From positions 10,416 to 26,234 of the forward strand of contig DEEV01000100.1 in the NCBI GenBank assembly GCA_002350445.1: 15,819 nucleotides of DNA. Direction: 5' to 3'. Below, piece after piece: positions 1-9,100 of this stretch. Each line of letters starts with the position of its first letter. Position 1 is the stretch's first letter. The position numbers and the translations under genes were made by a program. Below the pieces are notes generated by a model, which saw only the letters and a program-made list of their open reading frames with translations, was not told the DNA's origin and did not search any database. This DNA is from Treponema sp. UBA2869. GTDB lineage: Bacteria; Spirochaetota; Spirochaetia; Treponematales; Treponemataceae.

Positions 1-1156
1 CTACCCTCTCTGCGGGCTCAAACGCCGCCCGCAACGCCTGCTCATCTACCAGTTTTTTATCACATTTCGTAAAAACCAAAATCAACGGCTCTTCGCATTT
101 TTCTATAAATTCGCGGTCTTCGTCGTTCATGCCAGCAGTGCCGTCAACAAGATACAAAACAACGTCAGCATCGTGAACAAGGTTCCGGCTGATTTCTACG
201 CCCTGCGCTTCAATTACATCGCTTGTTTCGCGTAAACCTGCAGTATCAAACAGGCGCACAGGAATGCCGTTAATGCTTGCCCAGCTTTCCAGCCAGTCGC
301 GGGTAGTTCCTTCAATGTCGCTTACAATAGCGCGCTCTTCCTTTAAAATTGCATTGAACAAAGATGATTTTCCCGCGTTCGTACGCCCAGCCAAAACAAC
401 GCGCGCACCATCCTGGTACAGTTTTTCACCACGCCAGGAATCCGCAAGCGAAGCTAGCCTTGTTGCCGCAGTTTCTATATCATTGCGGTCAAACGAATCT
501 GCAATTGTTTCTTCGTCTTCCGGATACTCAATTTCAACTTCTATTGCGGCAAGTGTATCAATAATCAGTTTTTTAATTGAATCAATTTCTTTAAAAAGAC
601 TGCCGGCAAGTCTTCCCGCCGCATGAGAGCGCGAAACATCAGTATGTGAATCTATAATTTCTTTTACGGCTTCGGCTCGTGTAAGATCGGTTTTGCCATT
701 TATAAACGCCCGGAAGGTATATTCGCCGCGATTCGCCTGCCGAAAGCCAATTTTCAGCATTAAATTTTGAATTGCTGTTACAACAGCCGGTCCACCGTGG
801 CAGAAAATTTCTACCATGTCTTCGCCGGTAAAACTTTTAGGGGAACGGTAAACAGCAAGCATTACCTCGTCGATTCGAATTAGAGGTTTTCCTGACGTTG
901 TAACCTTTGCCGAACCCTCGTTATCAGTTTCGTTACACGAATCTGACTCCAAATTTTCTTTCCCGCATTCCTGAATCCAGCCGTACACAAGTGTATTTCC
1001 CGGAGCCTCAAGTAAAGCCTTAGGGCGCGAAAAAACTTTGCTTATAAGTTCTATACAGCCTTTTCCCGAAACTCGTACAATTCCCAATGCGGCCGGCGCA
1101 AGTGCCGTTGCAATAGAGGAAATTGGTTCTTCGGGCGTATACTGCGAAGGTGTCAA
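1..1156 (-). CDS. mnmE: tRNA uridine-5-carboxymethylaminomethyl(34) synthesis GTPase MnmE (3' end outside window)
   Basis: MnmE is a cytoplasmic GTPase that works with MnmG to install the carboxymethylaminomethyl group on the wobble uridine of certain tRNAs. The first 385 residues are present; the family is usually about 450-460, so the last 70-90 residues, including the C-terminal Cys motif, lie outside. Visible are the N-terminal folate-binding domain with SFTGEDMVE (108-116) and HGGP (120-123), a central helical region, and the GTPase domain with P-loop AGRTNAGKSS (256-265), GTTRD (283-287), DTAGLR (304-309) and TKCD (363-366, a variant of NKxD). The start is a TTG, one base after the stop of the upstream gene and 10 nt after AGGAG, which lies inside that gene's last codons; translational coupling is likely. 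Residues about 62-86 form a hydrophilic, acidic insertion compared with E. coli MnmE. Family assignment is secure; the start choice is good but not certain. Confidence 0.96.
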   Translation of the reverse strand, partial: MTPSQYTPEEPISSIATALAPAALGIVRVSGKGCIELISKVFSRPKALLEAPGNTLVYGWIQECGKENLESDSCNETDNEGSAKVTTSGKPLIRIDEVMLAVYRSPKSFTGEDMVEIFCHGGPAVVTAIQNLMLKIGFRQANRGEYTFRAFINGKTDLTRAEAVKEIIDSHTDVSRSHAAGRLAGSLFKEIDSIKKLIIDTLAAIEVEIEYPEDEETIADSFDRNDIETAATRLASLADSWRGEKLYQDGARVVLAGRTNAGKSSLFNAILKEERAIVSDIEGTTRDWLESWASINGIPVRLFDTAGLRETSDVIEAQGVEISRNLVHDADVVLYLVDGTAGMNDEDREFIEKCEEPLILVFTKCDKKLVDEQALRAAFEPAERV

Positions 1157-1157
1157 A

Positions 1158-3521
1158 TTAGTTTTTCTCCTGTTTTTTTGCCGGGAGTGCCTGTGTCTGA
1201 AGGAACGGCATAAATATCATTTTTGGTTCCTTGTTCTGGTCTACAATGCTGTCTAAAACCGAAACATCTGAATCGGTGTATTGCTGCTTTTTTGCAGTTC
1301 CAATTGCAGGCTTTTTAAATTCTTTGTTTGCTTCTGCAGCCGTTCCAATAAAAGAATCTGTGAGAAGAATGTCCGGCGGCGTTGTAGAATAATCACCAGA
1401 ATTATTCCAGCACATATAACCGCGGTTCAAAGAATCTCGTACTCCAAAAAACTGTTTTTTAATATAGTTTGAATCGTAGTAGAGTCTATCATAACTTACA
1501 TTTAAATAAAATGACTGAACCCAAGGTCTTATAATTGCCCTGTTACGACACAAAACCGTATTTCTGAACGAACCGTAATAGTAAATTCGGTAAGTTCTGT
1601 CTGCAACCGGCGCATAATTTAAGAAAGTCTGTTCAAAATGACTTGGATAGAACATCGGGCCAATTACATCAACATATTCGGCGAGCATTTCCGCATCCTG
1701 CCCCGTTCGTGTCCCGCTTCTATACCACCCGTTTGCGCCGTAAATATCTATACCAATTGGCGCATCTATATTTGCACGCGCATATGACAGGAACGAAATT
1801 AATGCTGACTCTTTGTCCATTCCCTTGTCCTGCCAACGGTAACGTGCGTTGTAAAGGTTTACGCCGTCTGTTGGAAAGCGTATGTAATCAAACTGAATTT
1901 CATCAAAGCCGCGTTCTATTAATTCGCGGGCAATTGCAACATTATATTCCCAGACTTCTTCTGAATAAGGATCTACCCAGTTTTCGTCGTAATATGCAGT
2001 CTGCTTTCCAAGAGAATTTCCCTGATCATCAAAAGCTTCTTCGCTACCTTTAATTCCCAACCATGGTTTGTTATTTTTTGAATCCCAAACAGCGTATTTT
2101 CCGCCGTCGTATTTTGCAAGTGATTTGTCCTTAAATGTAACAATTCGGGCAATAAGATAAATTCCTTCTGATTTAAATTCATTAATAAATGCATCCAGGT
2201 CTCTTATTGCATAGCTGGAAGTTGAACATTTTTGCATTACAAGAGGATTTTTTGTATTGTAGCGCAGAAATCCGTAATCATCTTTCATGTCTATTACAAT
2301 ACTGTTCATTTTACGGGCTTTTATTGCGTTTTTAAATTTTGCAACACCTTCCGCAAAGCTGCACTGATATGCCGATGCATAAATTGATTTTTTTCCGTCT
2401 GCCACTGCCGCATACGGCGAATTTACTGTTCCAGGATACAACATCCATAATTCGTTTAACAAAAGTCCGCTGGAAAATCCGCTGCGAGATTCCGGAATCC
2501 AGGCTGTATTAATCATTCCCGGTACACAAGAAAAGGCTTTTAACCAGTCATTAAATTGTGCCGGTGTTCCCGGACTTTGTAGTGATTCAAGATCAATTGC
2601 GCCAAAGCCTTCAAGCCGTGTGTATAAGAGAACGTTATCGATTGTTGTAAGTCCGTCGATTGTGTCGGCAGGTTCTTTCCCGGCAAAAATCAGTTCGCCT
2701 TTTTTTTCGGTCCAGTTGAATTTATAAACACGCGGAATATACATCTGTGAAATATAAATTTCTGTAAAACATGAACCGTCTGCGCGTGTACGAAGAACCG
2801 GAATAATATCAGAAATTTCATCCGGCGAAGTTAAAGACGGCATTTTTTCAAAGCCTTCTGTTACATCGTTCCATTCATCCTTATTTTTGTTCGGTAAATT
2901 ATACGAAAGTCCAAAAATAGGGTGCGACATAAATACAACAGTTTGCCCTTCAATTGTCGCAACCGCAACTGCTTTTATTCCGGCAGTTGTTTTACTCATT
3001 GAACCAAGGCTTATCCAGCTTTTTCCGGAATCTTTGGTGTAAAAAACCTTGTCTTTTGTTGCCGTAACCATTTCTGCATTATTTACAGGGTTTACGCACA
3101 AATCTTTTAATTCCTGAATCTGCTTTTCCAGAGATTTTATATTATTTTCATATTTTTTGATTGTCAGGAACGGAAGTCCGTCATCGCGCTCTTCAAAATG
3201 CTCCAGGTCTGAAGTGTAAAAAATACCTTTTGAAGTACGCATAATCCAGCCTTTTTCAGTATTTGAAGATTCGCCTACTTCTATAAGCTGATCTACGCGT
3301 CCTTCCTTCCAAAGCGGAATTGCCGTATTATTATAAGTTACGCGGTATAATCCTGAATCTGAGCCCACCAGAAATTTATCGTTTCCGTTTTCTAAATTTG
3401 AAGCAGCAACCGTTTTTTTACTTGGAAGCTGGTACAAGGGTTTTGAATCCTGTGCAAATAATGCAGAATTCCAAACAGATGATAATAAACAAAAAGCCGA
3501 TACTATGAATAATTTTTTCAT
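1158..3521 (-). CDS. Exported putative glycoside hydrolase, DUF4015 family, with propeller-like N-terminal half
   Basis: The predicted protein has 787 residues. It opens with a signal peptide (MKKLFIVSAFCLLSSVWNS, cleavage near ALFA-QD) and has no lipobox. Residues about 30-300 look like a beta-propeller or sialidase-type repeat region: GWIMRTSKGIFYTSD near 91-105 and an Asp-box-like YTKDSGKSW at 161-169. Residues about 373-720 match the DUF4015 (PF13200) putative glycosyl hydrolase TIM-barrel family as I recall it, with VIDMKDDYGF near 409-418 and the characteristic GFDEIQFDYIRFP at 538-550. The acidic residues of that motif are the natural active-site candidates, but the substrate is unknown. 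A Lys/Gln-rich tail follows. The gene starts 52 bp after the HD-GYP-like gene and ends one base before mnmE. I prefer ATG 3521 over an in-frame GTG at 3527 because it gives a MKK signal peptide; neither has a clear ribosome-binding site. The start lies in an inverted repeat. An enzyme of periplasmic or surface glycan is the likeliest role. Confidence 0.85.
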   Translation of the reverse strand: MKKLFIVSAFCLLSSVWNSALFAQDSKPLYQLPSKKTVAASNLENGNDKFLVGSDSGLYRVTYNNTAIPLWKEGRVDQLIEVGESSNTEKGWIMRTSKGIFYTSDLEHFEERDDGLPFLTIKKYENNIKSLEKQIQELKDLCVNPVNNAEMVTATKDKVFYTKDSGKSWISLGSMSKTTAGIKAVAVATIEGQTVVFMSHPIFGLSYNLPNKNKDEWNDVTEGFEKMPSLTSPDEISDIIPVLRTRADGSCFTEIYISQMYIPRVYKFNWTEKKGELIFAGKEPADTIDGLTTIDNVLLYTRLEGFGAIDLESLQSPGTPAQFNDWLKAFSCVPGMINTAWIPESRSGFSSGLLLNELWMLYPGTVNSPYAAVADGKKSIYASAYQCSFAEGVAKFKNAIKARKMNSIVIDMKDDYGFLRYNTKNPLVMQKCSTSSYAIRDLDAFINEFKSEGIYLIARIVTFKDKSLAKYDGGKYAVWDSKNNKPWLGIKGSEEAFDDQGNSLGKQTAYYDENWVDPYSEEVWEYNVAIARELIERGFDEIQFDYIRFPTDGVNLYNARYRWQDKGMDKESALISFLSYARANIDAPIGIDIYGANGWYRSGTRTGQDAEMLAEYVDVIGPMFYPSHFEQTFLNYAPVADRTYRIYYYGSFRNTVLCRNRAIIRPWVQSFYLNVSYDRLYYDSNYIKKQFFGVRDSLNRGYMCWNNSGDYSTTPPDILLTDSFIGTAAEANKEFKKPAIGTAKKQQYTDSDVSVLDSIVDQNKEPKMIFMPFLQTQALPAKKQEKN

Positions 3522-3536
3522 ACTCACAGTATCGGC
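3496..3536 (-). promoter_or_regulatory. Inverted repeat enclosing the start codon of the DUF4015 gene
   Basis: A perfect 9-bp inverted repeat, GCCGATACT at 3496-3504 and AGTATCGGC at 3528-3536, encloses both candidate start codons (ATG 3519-3521, GTG 3525-3527) in its 23-nt loop. In the minus-strand transcript an inner AUGAA/UUCAU pairing can extend the stem, and the 3' arm is followed by UUUUUG. It could hide the start codon or act as an attenuator between the HD-GYP-like gene and this one. Arms of this length with such a loop are expected a few times by chance in a window this size, and the U-run is also signal-peptide coding sequence. The function is therefore tentative. Confidence 0.3.
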
Positions 3537-3573
3537 ATTATTTATGCATAATTTAAGGAATTTAAAATTGCAC

Positions 3574-4986
3574 TTATACTATTTCGTTCAAAACATCTAC
3601 AACCATCGTGTCGTACAAGTCCGGCTGTTCCTTAAGCTTTTGAATTGCGGATTCCTTATCCATTGTCTGGCGATAATTTCTTCGGCTCGAAAGCGAAACA
3701 TAACTTTCTGCAACATGAATAAGACGTGCAATCTGCGGAATTTCATCGCCTTTAAGACCTTTTGGATAACCAGAACCGTCAATATTTTCGTGATGTTTTG
3801 TAGCTGCATCTTCGAAAATCGACCAGTACTTTTTAGGAACAAAATCAAGGTGCTTTTCTGCAAGGGCAACGTGTCCCTGAAGTGCCTTTTTCTGTTCGTC
3901 CGTAAGGTCTGTTGCGCTAAGAAGTTCCGGGTCTATTCCAAGGAATCCGGCATCGTAAACCATTGCCGCACAGAAATTCAACATTGCAAGACCAGAAGGA
4001 AGCCCAAGCTGCATTGAAAGCTTATAAACAAGTTCACTTACATTCTTTGAATTGTTTTTACGTCCTGTAGCCTGATCAATTTTTGTACCAATTTCTTCGC
4101 ACTTCACCGCGAGTTGCTTTAATTCCTCTTCATCAGTTTCAGAAAGATCTACATCCGGCAATGCGGCGGCAGGCGCCCAGGTTGATGTTCCTGCAAGGCG
4201 CAGTGTTGGGTTTGAACCGTACAAATCTGTAATGCCACCAAGCATAATTCTGTTTGTCTGACTCTGATTTGCCGCAAGCAATTTAAATGCCTGAACATAC
4301 TGTTCGTGCTGCATTTCCTGCTGTTTAAAGCCTTTTTTAGCAATAAAGCCAACAAGCAAAATTACAATCAAAATAATTACAGCAATTCCAATTACTGCAA
4401 AAATTATGACCATAAGCTTTCTGTTCTGTTCTCTTTGCTGAGCTTCAGTTGTTTTTCGCTGTTCTTCGAATCCTTCTTTAATTAATTCCTGAGACTCTTT
4501 TTGAATTTCATTGTTTTCTTTTGCAACTTCAGCAAATTCCTTCATTGTGTTTGTACTTTGCTGCATCTGCTTAATCTGCGCATCCTGTCTCTGCTGCTGC
4601 TCTGCCTTTTCTTTATTTGACTGAGCTGACTGAATCTGCTTTACAAGTCTCTTTATTGTAGTATTTTCAACACGCGGGTATTTATCCAGATTTGTCTGAA
4701 TATCAATTAAAGCCATTTCGTCATAGCTAGCCTGCAATTCCTTTAAGCGCTGTGTATAAACTGTCTGAGCAAAATACAAAATATTTGCTGCTTCTGCTTC
4801 GTCTTTTGTAACTGCAAGTGCCTGATTTACATATTTGTAAGCATCAACAGTGTTTCCATCTTCCATAGCCTGTTCGGCTTTATCCAGGAATTTGGCTCCT
4901 AAATTATTAGTAGCCGCAAATGCAGTTGCCGCAAAAAGCACAACAATCATTGTAAAAACAATTTTTCTAGCCTTACCTAATAACAT
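3574..4986 (-). CDS. Inner-membrane protein with periplasmic coiled coil and degenerate HD-GYP domain
   Basis: The protein has 470 residues. Order: signal peptide (1-24, cleavage AFA-AT), periplasmic helical TPR-like segment (about 28-90), Gln/Lys/Glu-rich coiled coil (about 115-188), one transmembrane helix (about 192-214, followed by KKGFK), and a cytoplasmic HD-GYP-like domain (about 305-470). HD-GYP enzymes hydrolyse cyclic di-GMP with a metal cluster held by the HD pair and further His/Asp residues. Here HDIGK is replaced by YDAGF (344-348), so the hallmark His is Tyr, and the usual VADVYDAL is VAESYVSL (425-432). H372, HHE (398-400) and DGSGYP (403-408) remain. I infer a non-catalytic or altered domain, perhaps a nucleotide sensor. 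ATG 4986 is chosen because AGGAG lies 6 nt upstream; a TTG at 4992 would be too close. The gene overlaps the upstream gene by 14 bp, so coupled translation is likely. Domain call secure, loss of activity inferred. Confidence 0.88.
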   Translation of the reverse strand: MLLGKARKIVFTMIVVLFAATAFAATNNLGAKFLDKAEQAMEDGNTVDAYKYVNQALAVTKDEAEAANILYFAQTVYTQRLKELQASYDEMALIDIQTNLDKYPRVENTTIKRLVKQIQSAQSNKEKAEQQQRQDAQIKQMQQSTNTMKEFAEVAKENNEIQKESQELIKEGFEEQRKTTEAQQREQNRKLMVIIFAVIGIAVIILIVILLVGFIAKKGFKQQEMQHEQYVQAFKLLAANQSQTNRIMLGGITDLYGSNPTLRLAGTSTWAPAAALPDVDLSETDEEELKQLAVKCEEIGTKIDQATGRKNNSKNVSELVYKLSMQLGLPSGLAMLNFCAAMVYDAGFLGIDPELLSATDLTDEQKKALQGHVALAEKHLDFVPKKYWSIFEDAATKHHENIDGSGYPKGLKGDEIPQIARLIHVAESYVSLSSRRNYRQTMDKESAIQKLKEQPDLYDTMVVDVLNEIV

Positions 4987-6094
4987 TTTCAACTCCTATT
5001 GCTATAATAGCATTAGCACGGTTTTCAATTCCGCTTTCCTTAAGTAATATTTTATCCCTCAATCCAACATTAAATGTTAACTTAACCTTCTCCATTTCGG
5101 CAAAAATGAACGCAAAATTGATTTTTCCGCCCATTGCAAAATTAACATCGTCATACAAGAGATGTCCGGCAAGCCAGTCTACTCCAACATCAATCTGGAG
5201 CGGACCTAACATAAGCCGTTCATACTCAATTCCAATTAACGGTGTTACAAATGTACCTGTTATAGTTTCTGTTAAAGGAGCTGTATCAGATTTTCCGGCT
5301 TTAAGAAGCCCTATACCAGCCCTCAAAAACAGATTTTTACTGACTGCTGGCAATGCGAATTTTGGTGCAAATTCTATATCTGCAACCAGCGGAAGCATTG
5401 AATCTGAATCTGACAAAGAAAGGAATCGGAATGCTCCGTATAAATCAAGGCCGGCAGTTATTGTTGGCAAACTATATTCATAGTTTATATCTAATGATAT
5501 ACCATAATTCAAAATACTCAAAGAATTTTTTGCTTCAGTAATAAATCCTAAATCGGCAAGTCCTAAAGCAGCTTTCCAGCGGTAGCTTGTAAGTTTTGTT
5601 TCTTTTCCGGAAACATAAACTGTTTTATCGCTGTCTGCTTTTTTGGAAGAAACGTATTCCTTGTTTACCTTCTCACGTTTGTCTTCCTTTTCTTTTTCAA
5701 GTTTTGCAATTTCGTACTGACGCTTTTGTTCCTGCTCCTTTTCAAAACTCTTTTGAGTCTCGTAGGATTCAGAGATTGCCGCATACATTTCTACAGCCTG
5801 TTCGTTATCAAGATTGTTTTCTATAACAACAACAGTTGCTTCAAGCGCAAATTCGTATTCTTCTTTGATAAGAAGCCTTCTGATTTTTTTCTGAGTATAA
5901 TTTTCCATCAGATAATAATATTTATCTTTCTGGTTTTTACTTAAAATTGCGTTTAATTCGCTTTCAGATTTATTTGAAAACGCATGATCTATCTGTTTAT
6001 AAACATCGCTTACATATTCTTCCAGTGCAAAAACTGTTGAAGCAGCAAAAAGGAAGAAAAGTGATGTAATTATAATTCTAAATCTTTTTTTCAT
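4973..6094 (-). CDS. Exported protein with helical/coiled-coil N-terminal half and outer-membrane-barrel-like C-terminal half
   Basis: I do not recognise a named family. The 373-residue product begins with a signal peptide (MKKRFRIIITSLFFLFAAST, cleavage near VFA-LE). Residues 25-115 are helical and TPR-like, 115-150 form a highly charged coiled coil (EKEQEQKRQYEIAKLEKEKE), and a short linker follows. From about 170 the sequence becomes alternating hydrophobic/polar with many aromatic and Gly residues (ISLDINYEYSLP, LQIDVGVDWLAG, KINFAFIF), as in small outer-membrane beta-barrels. The end (ENVIR) lacks the terminal Phe of classical barrel proteins. The likely place is the outer membrane, with the coiled coil in the periplasm. 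ATG 6094 is chosen because AAGGAG sits 9 nt upstream and it gives a clean MKK signal peptide. An in-frame ATG at 6118, overlapping the upstream stop as TAATG, would add 8 residues. The gene overlaps the HD-GYP-like gene by 14 bp. Its layout (signal, TPR-like, coiled coil) resembles that protein's periplasmic part. Confidence 0.82.
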   Translation of the reverse strand: MKKRFRIIITSLFFLFAASTVFALEEYVSDVYKQIDHAFSNKSESELNAILSKNQKDKYYYLMENYTQKKIRRLLIKEEYEFALEATVVVIENNLDNEQAVEMYAAISESYETQKSFEKEQEQKRQYEIAKLEKEKEDKREKVNKEYVSSKKADSDKTVYVSGKETKLTSYRWKAALGLADLGFITEAKNSLSILNYGISLDINYEYSLPTITAGLDLYGAFRFLSLSDSDSMLPLVADIEFAPKFALPAVSKNLFLRAGIGLLKAGKSDTAPLTETITGTFVTPLIGIEYERLMLGPLQIDVGVDWLAGHLLYDDVNFAMGGKINFAFIFAEMEKVKLTFNVGLRDKILLKESGIENRANAIIAIGVENVIR

Positions 6095-6117
6095 CAGATA
6101 ATTCTCCTTGTGCTCCA

Positions 6118-9100
6118 TTAGAAGACATTCGTTCGAATACCAATTGAAATCTGCGGAATTATGTTTTTAATTTCGGCAGAACTTGAAACGTCCGTTGGAA
6201 TAAACCATATAGAAGCTTCGGTATAGAACGAGAATGAACTGAACATCTTAACGTTACTTAATTTTACCTTAGGAAGTTCAATCTGTGCAAGCAAAGCAGA
6301 AAGAATCTGTGGCTTGCCGCTGTTTGTTTCGGTGAACCAGGAGAAGTTAGCTCCAACGGCTACAGCACCGTACAACCAGTCAAAGTCGTGTCCAAAGAAG
6401 TAACTAAATGGAATTTCTGCAACATTTGCAAGAATCTTTACTCCCAATACATGACCACCGTAACGCAGCATTGTTGGCTCGTCACCAAACATATCAGAAA
6501 CTGCATCACGCTGGCTCTGTGTAAACTGTCCATACTGGAACTGAACTTTTACTACATCATTAAAGAATGTAAGTCCGGCACCAATATCAAACAAGGTTGC
6601 GCCCCAGAAGTGGAAGTCAAGGTATAAGCCCTGAATAAACGACGGAATCTCATAAGAAGACTTGTCGCCTTTTCGTAAACTAACCGTTACGTCTTCAAGA
6701 GAAACATCATCTTTTGCAAGACCAGACATAGTAAGCATCTGATTGTATCGTCCACCGATAGAAGGAGCAATAAGCCTTATAGTTGGACTTGTATTATCAA
6801 TCTGAACAATTGTTCTTGTAATTGCAACTTCGCCGTTTGCCATTGTAGCGCGTACCAGGAAGAAGTGATAACCTTCCTGCATATCTGCATTTTCTACGCG
6901 GTACATCCATTGTTCATTCTTAGAAAGCTGTTTAAATGTCTTTCCGTTATCAAAACTTACATCAATTCTTGCAACCTTTTTTGCTTGTACAGCAGCCTTA
7001 AGTTCCGGACTTGCAGATTTTGTCTTCGAAAGCAAAAGTTCGTCTTCGGAAAGTGAATAGCCAGCCTGACCTTTTATGTACGGTCGACCTGTTGCAAAAT
7101 CTCCGTAGGTAAAGTTGTCTATTGTTACCCACGGTCCTATAGGATTGTAAACTACAGTCTGCTCGCGCGACGAAATTACCGCACCAGTTTTAAGCACAGT
7201 ATCGACGCGGTAAACATGAGTTCCTTCGCTGATTTTTTCCGGACTCATATCAAACTTAAAGAAACCGCTTGGTGTAATTTGTGTATCTTCTACAAATTTA
7301 TTGTCCACATAAAGCTTAAGCATATCAATTTCAAGTTCGCCTTCAGCTTCTGACTGACCATAAATTGTAAATACACCGTTTTTGTGTTCACCGTTCAAAG
7401 GATACAAAAGGTCTACCGTTGCAGGCGGTCTTGCCTTGTCCAGGCGTATATTGCGGCTTACATTTGTTACGTTTCCGGCTTTATCTTTTGCAGTAAGTTC
7501 TACGTTATAGAAACCATCTGACAAATCTTTAATGTTCATTGCTTCGCCAATTACGCGGTCAATTTTAATTTTGCGCACATCAGCCTTGCTTGAACGGTCA
7601 AGATTTCTGATTGTTACGTAAAGCTCTGTAACTTCAACGTTATCGTATACGTTTCCGGAGAAGAAAAGATTTCCTGTTGTTATTGAATCGTCCAGCGGAA
7701 GTTCAAGCAAAAGAGTTGGAGCGTCGTTATCAATATTTATCAAACTTGAATACAAACCTTCAATTCCGTATTTATCCCAAACTTTTATAAATACAACCTG
7801 TGTTCCGCCAGGAATTGCTCTTGTATCAAATTTGTAAGACCATTTTTCTGCACCAACTGCATCGTTATAACTGTTACCGTTATCAAGAGAAACCTGAACT
7901 CTGTCTATTCCGTTTTTATCGCTTGCCCAACCCGAAATTGTAACAAAACCGCGAACTGTCGTATCAATTGTAGGAAGTTCTATTCCACCTTTTGGCTCTT
8001 CAAGAGAAACACGGAAGGTTCTTGTAACTTCTTCTCCCTTTACGCCATTTACATCAACTGCATAAAGTGTGATTGTGTGCTCGTTATCAGTCATTGTTTC
8101 AAGCGGAATTTTGATTGCAAAACTTGTATTAGGCTTATATTCAGGATCGCTTGCAGGACTCTTGTAAATTTCATCTACAGAAACCTGTTTATAGCTTCCA
8201 TTATCAATTTTATAGAAAACTGTTGAATCGCCATCATCATCATAAATTACACCCGAAACTTCAAAGTCGCGCGTAACAACCTGCATATCTTCCGGCACGT
8301 GAATTTCCGCGCGCGGCAAATCCGATTCATTATCAATATCGAATTCCCAGGCTTCCATCATTGTCTTGTTTCCGGCCGCATCATAGAATTCGAAAGACAT
8401 TGCATCATCAATAGGTTTTTCCGGCGTTCCAACAAATGTAGAAATAAGAGGATTCATTTCCAGCGCAATTTTCTGCTTTTCTTTGCCGCGAACCGGCGGA
8501 GCAATATAATTTGCGCCCTCAAGGAATCCGTTGTCTTTTGCATCAAAAACAATAAGATTTTGACCGTTTACAACGTCAAGTTCGCCCGGAACAACTACTT
8601 TTACTGTTGGCGGAGTAACATCTTTATAAATACTTGTAATTACGTTTCCTTCGTGACCCGCATTATCATAAGCGCGAACATTAAGGCGGATAAGTCCGTC
8701 TTCAAAACCAGAAACGTCTATAGACTGACTGAATGTTACGCCGCGTCCCGGAGTAATGCCTAACTTGGTCCAGGTTTCGCCGTTGTCCAGAGAATATTCA
8801 ACTTTTCTTACGCCAAGCGCATCAGCCGCTGTTCCTGAAAGTGTAAATTTGTCTTTTACCCAGGCATGCAGTTCCGGCGCCGAAAGATTAAGATCCGGAT
8901 TATTTGAATCTGCAATAAAGTTCAAAGCTGGCGAATTATGCGTGTCGCCAAAACGGTCTGTTACACGAACTTTTACATCTTTGTAAATGCCGTCTTTTTC
9001 GGCACTTAAAGTAATAAAATTGCCGTCAACTTCAACGGTAAGTCCTGGCGTAGACGAAACGACTTCGGCCTTTAACGGGGCTTTGAAGTTTGCGTAATAA

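Noticed and set aside
264..626. Ser-rich plus-strand open frame opposite mnmE
   Set aside because: It is antisense to the conserved GTPase domain of MnmE; low-complexity Ser/Ala content reflects the opposite-strand codons.
3505..4017. Open plus-strand frame of 170 codons opposite the HD-GYP-like gene
   Set aside because: It lies wholly antisense to well-supported coding sequence, and its product is Cys/Phe/Arg-rich with no recognisable domain, as expected of a reverse-strand shadow.
6095..6118. ATG at 6118 as the start of the coiled-coil/barrel gene
   Set aside because: The TAATG overlap is attractive, but it would put charged MEHKENYL before the signal peptide, whereas the ATG at 6094 has AAGGAG 9 nt upstream. 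Not fully excluded.
8299..8763. Open plus-strand frame of 154 codons within the Ig-array gene
   Set aside because: Composition is typical of antisense readings (Asn/Arg/Ile/Phe-rich), there is no ribosome-binding site, and it is fully inside an intact repeat-domain gene.
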